Positions 46,474 through 55,435 of a stretch of DNA of 64,000 nt are shown piece by piece (position 1 is the first letter of the stretch; each line of letters begins with the position of its first letter). A program made the translations under genes and the position numbers. The notes beneath the pieces are model-generated. The model searched no databases, was not told the DNA's origin, and saw only the letters and a list, made by a program, of their open reading frames with translations. The stretch is taken from assembly GCF_003030465.1 (NCBI RefSeq), contig NZ_CP028339.1, positions 1,178,001-1,242,000 on the forward strand, read 5' to 3'. Source of the stretch: Thauera aromatica K172 (lineage in GTDB: Bacteria; Pseudomonadota; Gammaproteobacteria; Burkholderiales; Rhodocyclaceae).

Positions 46474-47805
46474 ATGACCACGCTCAAAACTCCGGAACTG
46501 CCGCGCATCGGCATGGTGTCCCTCGGCTGCCCGAAAGCAACGGTGGATTCCGAACACATCCTGACCCGGCTGCGCGCTGAAGGTTACTCGATTTCCGGCA
46601 GCTACGACGACGCCGATCTGGTGGTGGTGAATACCTGCGGTTTCATCGATGCGGCGGTCGAAGAGTCGCTCGATGCGATCGGCGAGGCGCTCGCCGAGAA
46701 TGGCAAGGTCATCGTCACCGGTTGCCTCGGGGCGAAGGACGACATCGTCCTCGCCACCCATCCGCAGGTGCTGGCGGTGACCGGCCCGCATGCCGCCGAA
46801 GAGGTGATGCATGCCGTCCATAAGTATCTTCCCAAGCCCCACGATCCGTTTACCGATCTGGTGCCGCCGCAGGGCATCCGTCTGACGCCGCAGCACTACG
46901 CTTACCTGAAGATTTCCGAAGGCTGCAATCACCGCTGCTCCTTTTGCATCATTCCGTCGATGCGCGGTGATCTGGTCAGTCGGCCGATCCACGAAGTGAT
47001 GCGCGAGGCCGAGGCGTTGGCCGAGGCCGGGGTGAAAGAGATCCTGGTGATTTCGCAGGACACCTCCGCCTACGGCGTCGATGTCAAGTACCGCACCGGG
47101 TTCTGGGGCGGTCGCCCGGTGAAGACCCGCCTGCTTGAACTCGCCACGGCCCTGGGTGAGCTCGGGATCTGGATCCGTATGCACTACGTGTACCCGTATC
47201 CGAGCGTAGACGAGCTGATCCCGCTGATGGCCGAAGGCCGCATCCTGCCGTACCTGGATGTGCCCTTCCAGCACGCCAGCCCGAAAATCCTGAAGGCGAT
47301 GAAGCGCCCGGCGAATGCCGAGAACGTGCTCGAGCGCGTGCGCAAGTGGCGCAGCATCTGCCCGGATCTGACCATCCGCTCGACTTTCATCACCGGTTTC
47401 CCGGGCGAGACCGAGGACGACTTCGAGATGCTGCTGAACTTCCTCGAGGAAGCCCGCCTCGACCGCGTTGGCGCGTTCGCCTATTCGCCGGTGGAAGGGG
47501 CGGCCGCGAATGAGCTGCCCGGTGCCGTGCCCGATGATATCCGGGAGGAGCGGCGGGCGCGGTTGATGGATTTCCAGGAGGACATCTCCACCCAGCGCCT
47601 CGAGGCGAAGATCGGCCGCGAGATGACTGTACTCGTGGACGAAGTCGATGAGGAGGGAGCGTTCGCGCGTTCGCCGGGGGATGCGCCGGAAGTCGATGGG
47701 TTGGTGATCATTCCCGACGGCGACGGTCTGGTGCCGGGCGATTTCGCGCGGGTGCGGATCACCGATTGCGATGTCCATGATCTTTACGCTGAACGTCTGG
47801 ACTGA
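46474..47805 (+). CDS. rimO: Ribosomal protein S12 methylthiotransferase RimO
   Basis: A 443-residue radical SAM enzyme that methylthiolates Asp in ribosomal protein S12. The UPF0004 domain carries three Cys ([35 protein letters not shown]). The radical SAM cluster motif is [16 protein letters not shown], and a TRAM domain lies at the C-terminus. [11 protein letters not shown] is typical of RimO rather than MiaB. The ATG at 46474 has no strong ribosome site. Confidence 0.95.
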   Translation: MTTLKTPELPRIGMVSLGCPKATVDSEHILTRLRAEGYSISGSYDDADLVVVNTCGFIDAAVEESLDAIGEALAENGKVIVTGCLGAKDDIVLATHPQVLAVTGPHAAEEVMHAVHKYLPKPHDPFTDLVPPQGIRLTPQHYAYLKISEGCNHRCSFCIIPSMRGDLVSRPIHEVMREAEALAEAGVKEILVISQDTSAYGVDVKYRTGFWGGRPVKTRLLELATALGELGIWIRMHYVYPYPSVDELIPLMAEGRILPYLDVPFQHASPKILKAMKRPANAENVLERVRKWRSICPDLTIRSTFITGFPGETEDDFEMLLNFLEEARLDRVGAFAYSPVEGAAANELPGAVPDDIREERRARLMDFQEDISTQRLEAKIGREMTVLVDEVDEEGAFARSPGDAPEVDGLVIIPDGDGLVPGDFARVRITDCDVHDLYAERLD

Positions 47806-47845
47806 GCTTCGAGCCCGGCGCCGGCCCGTGGTCCCGGAGTAGCGC

Positions 47846-48826
47846 ATGAGCAAGGCGGCGCCGAGTTCAGGGGCCATCCCGGCGGTGGCGCGCAAGCCTC
47901 ACACTCCGGTGGTCGGGGTTGCGCTGGGCAGCGGGGCGGCGCGCGGCTGGGCGCATCTGGGCGTGCTGCGCGCGCTGGCAGGCGAAGGCATCGTTCCCGA
48001 CGTCATCTCCGGCTGCTCGATCGGGGCGTTCGTCGGCGCTGCCGCCGCATCGGGGGATCTCGACAAGCTCATCCGCTGGGCGGAGGCGCTGAAATGGCAG
48101 GATGTGATGTCCCTGCTCGACGTTTCCCTGCGCGGCGGCTTGATCAAGGGCGAGCGCCTGATCGGCTTTTTCGAGCGCAACTTCACCGACCGCGACTTCT
48201 CCGAGCTCGACCTGCGCTTCGCCTGTGTTGCGACCGAGTTGTCGACCGGGCGCGAAATCTGGCTCCATGACGGCAGCGTGGCGGCGGCGGTGCGGGCGTC
48301 GATCGCGCTGCCCGGGTTGATGACGCCGGTCATGCACGACGGGCGCGTGCTCGTCGATGGCGGTCTGGTCAACCCGGTGCCGGTGTCGCTGTGCAGGGCG
48401 ATGGGCGCGGATATCGTGATCGCCGTCGATCTCGGTTCGGACATCGTCGGTCGTGCCGCGCGTCGTACCGTGCCCCAGCCGGTCGCGGAAGTGGATGCCG
48501 AAACAGGGTGGACGGAGCGCTTGTTCACCCGTTTCGCCTCCGCCGCCGGCGAGAGCCTGGCCCAGGCGCGGGCCGCCGCATTTGCCGATGACGGCGGACT
48601 GCCCTCGCTGATCTCGGTGATCAGCTCCAGCCTCAACATCATGCAGGTCCGGATCGCCCGCAGCCGCCTGGCGGGTGACCCCGCCGACGTGCTGATTGCT
48701 CCGCGGGTCGGCCAACTCGCCCTGATGGATTACCACCGCGCCGCTGAGGCGATCGCCGAAGGAGAGGCCGCCGTGGCCCGCATGCGCCCGCTGCTGCACG
48801 AGGTGATGGGGCGCGACACGGACTGA
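47846..48826 (+). CDS. rssA: Patatin-like phospholipase, RssA/NTE family
   Basis: A 326-residue serine hydrolase-like protein with the patatin elements in order: the oxyanion loop GSGAARGWAHLGVLRAL, the nucleophile elbow ISGCSIGAFVGA, and the catalytic Asp in VDGGLVNPVPV. The catalytic dyad is complete, so it is likely an active lipid esterase. The cellular role is not known. It is followed within 18 bases by the FAD-linked oxidase gene. Confidence 0.88.
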   Translation: MSKAAPSSGAIPAVARKPHTPVVGVALGSGAARGWAHLGVLRALAGEGIVPDVISGCSIGAFVGAAAASGDLDKLIRWAEALKWQDVMSLLDVSLRGGLIKGERLIGFFERNFTDRDFSELDLRFACVATELSTGREIWLHDGSVAAAVRASIALPGLMTPVMHDGRVLVDGGLVNPVPVSLCRAMGADIVIAVDLGSDIVGRAARRTVPQPVAEVDAETGWTERLFTRFASAAGESLAQARAAAFADDGGLPSLISVISSSLNIMQVRIARSRLAGDPADVLIAPRVGQLALMDYHRAAEAIAEGEAAVARMRPLLHEVMGRDTD

Positions 48827-48843
48827 AGAGGGGGAGAAACACG

Positions 48844-50286
48844 ATGGGCGAACTGCTCGCCGCACTGGTCCGCGCGGTCGGCGCCGACTACGTGCTGACC
48901 GCGCCGGAGGACATGGCGCCCTTTCTGACCGACTGGCGCGGGCGTTACCACGGCGATGCCCTGGCGGTGGTGAAACCGTTGACCACGGCGCAGGTGGCCG
49001 AAGTGGTTTCGATCTGTTCCCGGGCGGGGATCGCGATCGTCCCCCAGGGCGGCAATACCGGCTTGTGCGGTGGCGCGACGCCACTGCCCGGCGGCCGGGC
49101 TGTGGTACTCGGACTGTCCCGGCTCGACCGCATCCGGGCACTCGACACCGACAACGACACGCTCTGCGTCGATGCCGGCTGCACGCTGGCGGCGGTGCAG
49201 CATGCGGCCGCCGCGGCCGACCGCCTGTTTCCGCTGGCGCTGGCTTCCGAAGGCAGCTGCCTGATCGGGGGCAATCTGTCGACCAATGCCGGCGGGGTGC
49301 AGGTGCTGCGCTACGGGAATGCCCGTGAGCTCGTGCTCGGGCTGGAGGTGGTGCTGCCCGACGGGCGGGTGTGGAATGGTTTGCGCGGCCTGCGCAAGGA
49401 CAACACCGGCTACGACCTGAAACAGCTGTTCATCGGTGCCGAGGGAACGCTGGGGGTCATCACGGCAGCGGTGCTGAAGCTGTTCCCGGCGATCCGTTCG
49501 CGCGCTACCGCTTGGGTGGCCGTGCCCGACCCGCAGTCCGCCGTCCGCCTGCTCGGTCTGCTGAGATCGCACTGTGGCGATCGGGTCAGCGCTTTTGAGA
49601 TCATCGGCCGCAGCGCTCTTGAACTCGTGCTCGAGCATATTCCTGCGGCCCGCAATCCTCTTCCCCGGATGGCTCCATGGGCGGTGTTGGTCGAACTGTC
49701 CGATGCCGCGGCCGATGCCGCTCTGGAGGCGAAGCTGCTGGAAGTCCTGAGCCTGGGGGGCGAGCAGGGGCTGGTCGAAGATGCGGCGATCGCCGCAAGC
49801 ATTGTGCAGGCACAGGCGCTGTGGACGTTGCGCGAGAGCATCTCGGAGGCCCAGCGCATCGAAGGCCTCAGCATCAAGCACGATGTCGCCGTGCCGGTCA
49901 GCCGCATTCCCGAGTTTCTCGAGCGGGCGGGTGCAGCGCTGCACAGGGTATGGCCCGAAGTGCGCATCGTGGCCTTCGGCCATATCGGCGACGGCAATCT
50001 GCACTTCAACCTGTCCAAGCCGGACGCTGCGGATAACGCGGCCTTCATCGAGCGGACGCCCGAGGCGAACCGGATCGTGCATGACCTGGTAACGGGGCTC
50101 GGCGGCTCGATTTCGGCCGAGCACGGTCTCGGTCAGCTCAAACGCGACGAAATCTTGCGCTACAAGTCGGCCGTCGAGATGGATATGATGCGTACGATCA
50201 AGCAGGCTTTCGACCCGCGAGGGCTGATGAATCCGGGCAAGCTGCTGCAGCTCGAACGTCAGGATACGGGCGCGGCTGTAGGGTAG
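48844..50286 (+). CDS. FAD-linked oxidase, GlcD/2-hydroxyacid dehydrogenase family
   Basis: A 480-residue flavoprotein. The PCMH-type FAD-binding region reads VPQGGNTGLCGGATPLPGGRA and LIGGNLSTNAGGVQVLRYGN, and the C-terminal substrate domain ends SAEHGLGQLKRDEILRYKSA and DPRGLMNPGKLL. Members oxidise D-lactate, D-2-hydroxyglutarate or glycolate. The length fits a single-subunit D-2-hydroxyglutarate/D-lactate dehydrogenase, but I cannot choose. The start follows GAGGGGGAG, and it is probably co-transcribed with the patatin gene. Confidence 0.88.
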   Translation: MGELLAALVRAVGADYVLTAPEDMAPFLTDWRGRYHGDALAVVKPLTTAQVAEVVSICSRAGIAIVPQGGNTGLCGGATPLPGGRAVVLGLSRLDRIRALDTDNDTLCVDAGCTLAAVQHAAAAADRLFPLALASEGSCLIGGNLSTNAGGVQVLRYGNARELVLGLEVVLPDGRVWNGLRGLRKDNTGYDLKQLFIGAEGTLGVITAAVLKLFPAIRSRATAWVAVPDPQSAVRLLGLLRSHCGDRVSAFEIIGRSALELVLEHIPAARNPLPRMAPWAVLVELSDAAADAALEAKLLEVLSLGGEQGLVEDAAIAASIVQAQALWTLRESISEAQRIEGLSIKHDVAVPVSRIPEFLERAGAALHRVWPEVRIVAFGHIGDGNLHFNLSKPDAADNAAFIERTPEANRIVHDLVTGLGGSISAEHGLGQLKRDEILRYKSAVEMDMMRTIKQAFDPRGLMNPGKLLQLERQDTGAAVG

Positions 50287-50329
50287 AGCCGCCAGTGTTG
50301 GGCCAACTTAAAATAAAGTGCGAAAGAGG

Positions 50330-50358
50330 TTTACAACGATTCGGTCGAATCCTATAAT
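50330..50358 (+). promoter_or_regulatory. Promoter of the first tRNA block
   Basis: TTTACA (50330-50335) and a perfect TATAAT (50353-50358) have 17-base spacing. They are followed by a GCGCGC discriminator, as in stringently controlled stable-RNA promoters. It lies 17 bases upstream of tRNA-Ala. Confidence 0.85.
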
Positions 50359-50375
50359 GCGCGCTCTTCGGTGAC

Positions 50376-50451
<76 letters not shown>

Positions 50452-50473
50452 ACACGAAGTTTTGCAGTATGTA

Positions 50474-50549
50474 GTCCCCATCGTCTAGAGGCCTAGGACA
50501 CCGCCCTTTCACGGCGATAACCGGGGTTCGAATCCCCGTGGGGACGCCA
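50474..50549 (+). tRNA. tRNA-Glu (TTC), copy 1
   Basis: A 76-base tRNA with encoded CCA. Acceptor GTCCCCA pairs with TGGGGAC. The anticodon loop CTTTCAC between CCGCC and GGCG gives TTC. It lies 22 bases after tRNA-Ala. Confidence 0.97.
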
Positions 50550-50614
50550 GTTAAGGTGCTTCAGCCATAAAGCTGAAGTGCAAAACCGGCAGCGATGTCG
50601 GTGCAGGTCAGTGC

Positions 50615-50691
50615 GGAGTGGTAGTTCAGTCGGTTAGAATACCGGCCTGTCACGCCGGGGGTCGCGGGTTCGAGTCCCGTCCACTCCGCCA
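50615..50691 (+). tRNA. tRNA-Asp (GTC), copy 1
   Basis: A 77-base tRNA with encoded CCA. Acceptor GGAGTGG pairs with CCACTCC. The anticodon loop CTGTCAC between CCGGC and GCCGG gives GTC. Confidence 0.97.
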
Positions 50692-50743
50692 GTTTCAAGC
50701 AGGCTGTCGCCTGTTCTGCCCTGAAGTCGAAGTGTCGGGGCAG

Positions 50744-50772
50744 TTGCGGTAAGCTTGCGTGCAAGATACAAT
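50744..50772 (+). promoter_or_regulatory. Candidate promoter of the second tRNA block
   Basis: TTGCGG (50744-50749) and TACAAT (50767-50772) with 17-base spacing lie 14 bases upstream of the second tRNA-Ala. There is no clear terminator after the first block, so read-through is also possible. Confidence 0.55.
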
Positions 50773-50786
50773 CGCCAGCTCGTTGT

Positions 50787-50862
<76 letters not shown>

Positions 50863-50884
50863 ACACGAAGTTTTGCAGTATGTA

Positions 50885-50960
50885 GTCCCCATCGTCTAGA
50901 GGCCTAGGACACCGCCCTTTCACGGCGATAACCGGGGTTCGAATCCCCGTGGGGACGCCA
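50885..50960 (+). tRNA. tRNA-Glu (TTC), copy 2
   Basis: Identical to the tRNA at 50474-50549. Anticodon TTC, encoded CCA. Confidence 0.97.
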
Positions 50961-51023
50961 CACACGGCTTGCCAGCCTCGGCTGGTGGGCGAAGCCGGCG
51001 CTAGCGCCGGTGCAGGTCAGCGC

Positions 51024-51100
51024 GGAGTGGTAGTTCAGTCGGTTAGAATACCGGCCTGTCACGCCGGGGGTCGCGGGTTCGAGTCCCGTCCACTCCGCCA
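51024..51100 (+). tRNA. tRNA-Asp (GTC), copy 2
   Basis: Identical to the tRNA at 50615-50691. Anticodon GTC, encoded CCA. A strong terminator follows three bases later. Confidence 0.97.
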
Positions 51101-51102
51101 CC

Positions 51103-51131
51103 AAAAAGGGAGCCTTCGGGCTCCCTTTTTT
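51103..51131 (+). terminator. Terminator after the tRNA cluster
   Basis: AAAAAGGGAGCC pairs with GGCTCCCTTTTTT around a TTCG tetraloop, with the T-run as part of the stem. It ends the tRNA transcripts. The following gap (51132-51446) holds no convincing gene; a GTG-started 72-codon frame at 51134 lacks a ribosome site. Confidence 0.93.
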
Positions 51132-51361
51132 CCGTGCACGCCGAGCATGGATGCGCTCTTCGGGGGAGGCTGCGCGTGGCAGGCGGGTTCTGGTTGGTGC
51201 ATGCCGATCGCCGCCACTTTGCCGCGCCACGGGAAGCGGCGAGGCTTGCCTTTGTGTCTGCCATCGATTTCCGTGGTTTCCGTCCGGGCGCAGGGGGAAT
51301 GGCGGACATCGCCATGTGGCAAGTGCTGGTGCGAGCGGACCGAATCCGCTAAAGTGCCTGC

Positions 51362-51379
51362 CCATACGTACCGGTATGG
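51362..51379. repeat. Palindrome upstream of the hbd-type gene
   Basis: CCATAC (51362-51367) and GTATGG (51374-51379) form a perfect dyad with a six-base centre, 67 bases before the ATG. Closer to the gene, CAATTGGA is repeated directly at 51415-51422 and 51423-51430. These are possible operator sites for a fatty-acid or PHB-linked regulator; no regulator is identified. Confidence 0.45.
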
Positions 51380-51446
51380 AATGAGCGGCTTCCGCTTCAC
51401 GGTACGCCATAGATCAATTGGACAATTGGACAGGAGCGAAACGAGG

Positions 51447-52301
51447 ATGGCTATCGGCAAGATCGGAGTCGTTGGGGCGGGGACGATGGGAAATGGCATC
51501 ACCCAGGCGTTCGCCGTTGCAGGGCAGGATGTGATCATGATGGACGTCGGCCAGCCGCAAATCCAGCGCGGCCTGGATACCATCAGCGCCAGCCTGGAGC
51601 GGCTGGTCAAGAAGGACAAGATGAGCGCCGAGCAGAAAGCTGCGGCGATGGCGCGGATTGCCACCGCCACTTCGTCGTCGGCCTTGGCGGACTGCGACCT
51701 GGTGATCGAGGCTGCGACCGAAAACCTGGAGCTCAAGCTCAAGATATTCGCCGACCTCGACCGCGTCATGAAGAGCGAGGCGATTCTGGCCAGCAATACC
51801 TCGTCGATTTCCATTACCAAGCTCGCCGCGGCGACCTCGCGCCCGGACCGGGTGATCGGCATGCACTTCTTCAATCCGGTGCCGATGATGGCGCTGGTCG
51901 AGCTCATCCGCGGGCTGCAGACGAGCGACCGGACCTATGCCGCGGTCGAAGCGGTCGCCAAGGTGATCGGGAAGACTCCGGTTCAGATCAAGAACAGCCC
52001 CGGGTTCGTGGTGAACCGCATGCTGTGCCCGATGATCAACGAGGCGATTTTCGCCCTCGGCGAAGGTCTGGCTACGGCGGCCGAGATTGACGAGGCGATG
52101 AAGCTCGGCTGCAACCATCCGATCGGTCCGCTGGCGCTGGGTGACCTGATTGGCCTGGATGTCGAACTGGCGGTGATGCAGGTGCTGTTCGAGGGCTTCA
52201 AGGATCCTAAATACCGTCCCGCTCCGCTGCTGGTGGAGATGGTGGAGGCCGGGTATCTCGGACGCAAGACGGGGAAGGGTTTTTACGACTACGGCCAATG
52301 A
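51447..52301 (+). CDS. hbd: 3-hydroxybutyryl-CoA dehydrogenase
   Basis: A 284-residue single-unit 3-hydroxyacyl-CoA dehydrogenase. The Rossmann motif [20 protein letters not shown], the catalytic region [33 protein letters not shown] and the C-terminal [13 protein letters not shown] are typical of the FadB2/Hbd group. It oxidises (S)-3-hydroxybutyryl-CoA with NAD(P). It is shorter than the PaaH-type protein at 28821, as expected without the second C-terminal domain. The ATG at 51447 is in an ACGAGG context. Confidence 0.93.
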   Translation: MAIGKIGVVGAGTMGNGITQAFAVAGQDVIMMDVGQPQIQRGLDTISASLERLVKKDKMSAEQKAAAMARIATATSSSALADCDLVIEAATENLELKLKIFADLDRVMKSEAILASNTSSISITKLAAATSRPDRVIGMHFFNPVPMMALVELIRGLQTSDRTYAAVEAVAKVIGKTPVQIKNSPGFVVNRMLCPMINEAIFALGEGLATAAEIDEAMKLGCNHPIGPLALGDLIGLDVELAVMQVLFEGFKDPKYRPAPLLVEMVEAGYLGRKTGKGFYDYGQ

Positions 52302-52323
52302 TGGCGTAGCCGGGCAAACCAAG

Positions 52324-52356
52324 AAAAAACGCCATCACGTGACTGATGGCGTTTTT
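52324..52356. terminator. Bidirectional terminator between hbd and rho
   Basis: AAAAAACGCCATCA (52324-52337) pairs with TGATGGCGTTTTT (52344-52356) around a six-base loop. A/T tracts on both sides let it serve both convergent genes. Confidence 0.92.
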
Positions 52357-52384
52357 CGTTGTGCCGGACTTTCTGCCGGGCTTG

Positions 52385-53839
52385 CTAGCCGCGACCCGAA
52401 CGCATCGCGTCGAAGAACTCGGCATTGCTCTTGGTGGCCTTGATCTTGTCGAGGAGAAACTCCATCGCGTCGATGTCGTCCATGCCGTACAGCAGCTTGC
52501 GCAGGATCCACACTTTCTGCAGCACGTCGGCCTTGAGCAGCAACTCTTCGCGCCGTGTGCCGGAACGGTTGACGTTGATCGCCGGGTAGACGCGCTTTTC
52601 CGCCATGCGCCGGTCGAGGTGGAGCTCCATGTTGCCGGTGCCCTTGAATTCCTCGTAGATCACGTCGTCCATGCGGCTGCCGGTGTCGATCAGCGCGGTG
52701 GCGAGGATGGTGAGCGAGCCGCCTTCTTCGATGTTGCGCGCCGCACCGAAAAAGCGCTTTGGCTTTTGCAGTGCATTGGCGTCCACGCCGCCGGTCAGCA
52801 CCTTGCCGGAAGCCGGCACGACGGTGTTGTAGGCGCGGGCGAGGCGGGTCAGCGAGTCGAGCAGGATCACCACGTCGTACTTGTGCTCGGTCAGGCGCTT
52901 GGCCTTCTCGATCACCATCTCGGCGACCTGGACGTGGCGGGTCGCGGGCTCGTCGAAAGTCGAGGCCACGACTTCACCCTTCACCGAGCGCAGCATTTCC
53001 GTCACTTCTTCCGGGCGCTCGTCGATCAGCAGCACGATCAGCTTGACGTCCGGATGGTTGGTGGCGATCGCGTGGGCGATGTGCTGGAGCATGACCGTCT
53101 TGCCGCTCTTGGGCGGAGCGACGAGCAGGCCGCGCTGGCCCTTGCCGATCGGCGCGATCATGTCGATCACGCGGCTGGTGATGTTCTCCTCGCCACGGAT
53201 TTCGCGCTCGAGCTTGAAGCACTCCTGCGGATGCAGCGGAGTCAGGTTCTCGAACAGGATCTTGCTCTTGCACTCTTCCGGCGGGCGGCCGTTGATGCGG
53301 TCGAGCTTGACCAGCGCGAAGTAGCGCTCGCCATCCTTTGGCGTGCGGATCTCGCCTTCGATGGTGTCGCCGGTGCGCAGGTTGAAGCGCCGGATCTGCG
53401 AGGGCGAGACGTAGATGTCGTCGGTCCCGGCCAGATACGAGGTGTCGGGCGAGCGCAGGAAGCCGAAGCCGTCGGGCAGGACTTCGAGCGCGCCGTCGCC
53501 ATAGATCGGCTCACCCTTCTTCGCCCGATTCTTGAGCAGGGCGAAGACGAGTTCCTGTTTCCGCAGCCGGTTCGCGCCTTCGATCTCGTTTTCGACCGCC
53601 ATCTGCAGCAGTTCGCTGACATGGAGGGCCTTGAGCTCCGACAGGTGGAGTCCGGGCCCGGCGGATTCACCGGATGAAGAAGCCGTTTCCTCGTACGTCC
53701 CTTCGACGTCGAAGAGTTCGTTTTCGGGCGGGGTGTTCTGGGGGGGATTACCGTCGCGGTTGCGCGTGCCACGGCGTCGGGCACGCGAAGAGCCGCGAGA
53801 ACGGGCCGGAGCCTGGTCCGGCTTAGATGTTGCTGTCAA
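52385..53839 (-). CDS. rho: Transcription termination factor Rho
   Basis: A 484-residue hexameric RNA helicase. The usual Rho begins at [20 protein letters not shown] (about residue 65 here). The RNA-binding domain contains [29 protein letters not shown], and the Walker A is [13 protein letters not shown]. The first 64 residues form an unusual Arg/Gly/Pro-rich, probably disordered extension ([20 protein letters not shown]). No ATG is in frame upstream of the conserved part. The likely start is TTG 53839, which overlaps the end of trxA by 17 bases, so translation is probably coupled. The conserved-domain leucine is CTC, so a shorter ATG-started form is not possible. Confidence 0.9.
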   Translation of the reverse strand: MTATSKPDQAPARSRGSSRARRRGTRNRDGNPPQNTPPENELFDVEGTYEETASSSGESAGPGLHLSELKALHVSELLQMAVENEIEGANRLRKQELVFALLKNRAKKGEPIYGDGALEVLPDGFGFLRSPDTSYLAGTDDIYVSPSQIRRFNLRTGDTIEGEIRTPKDGERYFALVKLDRINGRPPEECKSKILFENLTPLHPQECFKLEREIRGEENITSRVIDMIAPIGKGQRGLLVAPPKSGKTVMLQHIAHAIATNHPDVKLIVLLIDERPEEVTEMLRSVKGEVVASTFDEPATRHVQVAEMVIEKAKRLTEHKYDVVILLDSLTRLARAYNTVVPASGKVLTGGVDANALQKPKRFFGAARNIEEGGSLTILATALIDTGSRMDDVIYEEFKGTGNMELHLDRRMAEKRVYPAINVNRSGTRREELLLKADVLQKVWILRKLLYGMDDIDAMEFLLDKIKATKSNAEFFDAMRSGRG

Positions 53840-54149
53840 TGAAGGCGGTCAGTTGAGATTTGGAAAGGGCGCCCACTTTGGTCGCCTCGACATTGCCGCC
53901 CTTGAACAGCATCAGCGTGGGAATGCCGCGGATGCCGTACTTGGCCGGGGTTTCCTGGTTTTCGTCGATGTTGAGCTTGGCGACCTTGAGTTTGCCGGCG
54001 TAATCCTTTGCGACGTCGTCAAGGATGGGGGCGATCATCTTGCACGGGCCGCACCATTCTGCCCAGTAATCGACCAGCACCGGGATCTGGGACTGCAGCA
54101 CTTCGGCTTCGAAGCTGCCGTCGGTCACATAGTGAATATGCTCGCTCAT
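53823..54149 (-). CDS. trxA: Thioredoxin 1
   Basis: A 108-residue thioredoxin with the redox motif WCGPC (Cys33 and Cys36) and the cis-proline loop [14 protein letters not shown]. It is a cytoplasmic disulfide reductant. The ATG at 54149 has a GAGGA site. The end of the gene overlaps the start of rho. A promoter lies at 54290-54318. Confidence 0.96.
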   Translation of the reverse strand: MSEHIHYVTDGSFEAEVLQSQIPVLVDYWAEWCGPCKMIAPILDDVAKDYAGKLKVAKLNIDENQETPAKYGIRGIPTLMLFKGGNVEATKVGALSKSQLTAFIDSNI

Positions 54150-54289
54150 GATTCCTCACGTCAGGGATAGCAGATGTCAACGAGAGTCTGGGACTGTGCT
54201 CGCGGGGGTACTGCTCGGATGGGGGCGGAGTGGCGGAGAGCGCACACCGGATGCGGAAGGCAGGCGCCTCCCTGAAGAAGTTCAGCAGG

Positions 54290-54318
54290 AAGTTATGCGA
54301 AGGCGGCAGTCGCGTCAA
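54290..54318 (-). promoter_or_regulatory. Candidate promoter of trxA-rho
   Basis: On the minus strand, TTGACG (54318-54313) and TAACTT (54295-54290) are separated by 17 bases. It is about 140 bases upstream of trxA, so a long leader is implied. The rest of the 54150-54445 gap is divergent upstream region for fdxA. Confidence 0.5.
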
Positions 54319-54445
54319 GAAAATTGACCGCTTCCTCCATTATTTGTTGTGCCGGACCGTGGCGAAAAAGCAAACGACTGCACTATATTGCGGATGCGCT
54401 CCGCACGTCGATGCGGGCGGCCGCTATCCCCAAGGAGAAAACATC

Positions 54446-54769
54446 ATGGCTTACGTTGTGACCGAGAGCTGCATCCGCTGCAAATATACCGATTGTGTCG
54501 ATGTCTGCCCGGTGGATTGCTTCCGGGAAGGTCCGAATTTCCTGGTGATCGACCCCGACGAGTGCATCGACTGTACCTTGTGCGTGGCCGAGTGCCCGGT
54601 CGAGGCCATCTTCGCCGAGGATGACGTGCCTCAGGACCAGCAGCGCTTCATCGCCCTCAATGCCGAACTTGCCAAGCAGTGGAAGCCGATCGTCGAGCGC
54701 AAGGACGCGTTGCCCGATGCCGAGGACTGGGCGAAGGTAAAAGGCAAACTGGGCGAACTCAAGCGCTGA
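54446..54769 (+). CDS. fdxA: 7Fe ferredoxin FdxA
   Basis: A 107-residue ferredoxin with one [3Fe-4S] and one [4Fe-4S] centre. The ligands are in [17 protein letters not shown] and [12 protein letters not shown], and the C-terminal helical tail ends KGKLGELKR. The length fits the Azotobacter FdI-type family. A strong AAGGAGA site (54432-54438) precedes the ATG. It is a general low-potential electron carrier. Confidence 0.95.
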   Translation: MAYVVTESCIRCKYTDCVDVCPVDCFREGPNFLVIDPDECIDCTLCVAECPVEAIFAEDDVPQDQQRFIALNAELAKQWKPIVERKDALPDAEDWAKVKGKLGELKR

Positions 54770-54870
54770 AACCCTGCTGACGACCGGGGTTCCGCTTTGC
54801 CTCGCCCGGGCGATGCACTAAGATGGCGCACAGTCGATTGTTCGGTAAACACGGAGTGCAAGGGGGCGTC

Positions 54871-55332
54871 ATGTTGGTGAGCGAGATTCTCGCGATCAAG
54901 GGTAAGGTGCTGTTCACCATCGGGCCCGGCAGAAGTGTCGCGGAAGCGGTCGAAATCATGAACGAGCAGGATGTCGGCTCGCTGGTGGTCTTTTCCGGCG
55001 GACGGATGACGGGAATGCTCACTTTTCGCGAGGTGCTGCAGGCCGTGCAGCGCGGAGGGGCGGACTGGCAGGCGCTCAGCGTCGAGGACGTGATGGTCCG
55101 GGATCCGTTCGCCGCCTCGCCGAACATGGAAATGGACGAGTTGCGTCGCCTGATGGTCGAACATCACCAGCGCTATCTGCCGGTGATGGACGAGCACATT
55201 CTTCTTGGCGTGGTCAGCTTCCACGATGTCGCCAAGGCAGTGCTGGAAGAGCAAAGCTTCGAGAACCGCATGCTGAAGAACTACATCCGCAACTGGCCCG
55301 AAGCCGAAGAGGGCGAACAGCCGGGGAAGTGA
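54871..55332 (+). CDS. CBS-domain protein
   Basis: A 153-residue protein made of two CBS motifs ([19 protein letters not shown] and [20 protein letters not shown]), which usually bind adenine nucleotides. ATG 54871 is preferred because of the AGGGGG site before it; ATG 54823 in the same frame has none. No effector domain is attached, so it may regulate another protein. The acyl-CoA ligase gene follows after 103 bases. Confidence 0.85.
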   Translation: MLVSEILAIKGKVLFTIGPGRSVAEAVEIMNEQDVGSLVVFSGGRMTGMLTFREVLQAVQRGGADWQALSVEDVMVRDPFAASPNMEMDELRRLMVEHHQRYLPVMDEHILLGVVSFHDVAKAVLEEQSFENRMLKNYIRNWPEAEEGEQPGK

Positions 55333-55435
55333 GGGCGCGGGTTTTCGGCGCGGCGCGCGGGACGCAGGTTCTGCACGGGTGCTGCGAAAGCGCGGGAGGC
55401 CGGTCCGCGTGTTTTCCGCGGTGGGAGGAACGGGC

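Noticed and set aside
51134-51352. 72-codon GTG-started frame after the tRNA cluster
   Set aside because: The start lies in the terminator tail, there is no ribosome site, and the peptide resembles nothing recognisable.
54340-54390. Possible fdxA promoter with TATATT at 54384
   Set aside because: No acceptable -35 at 16-18 bases upstream, so I do not report it as a feature.
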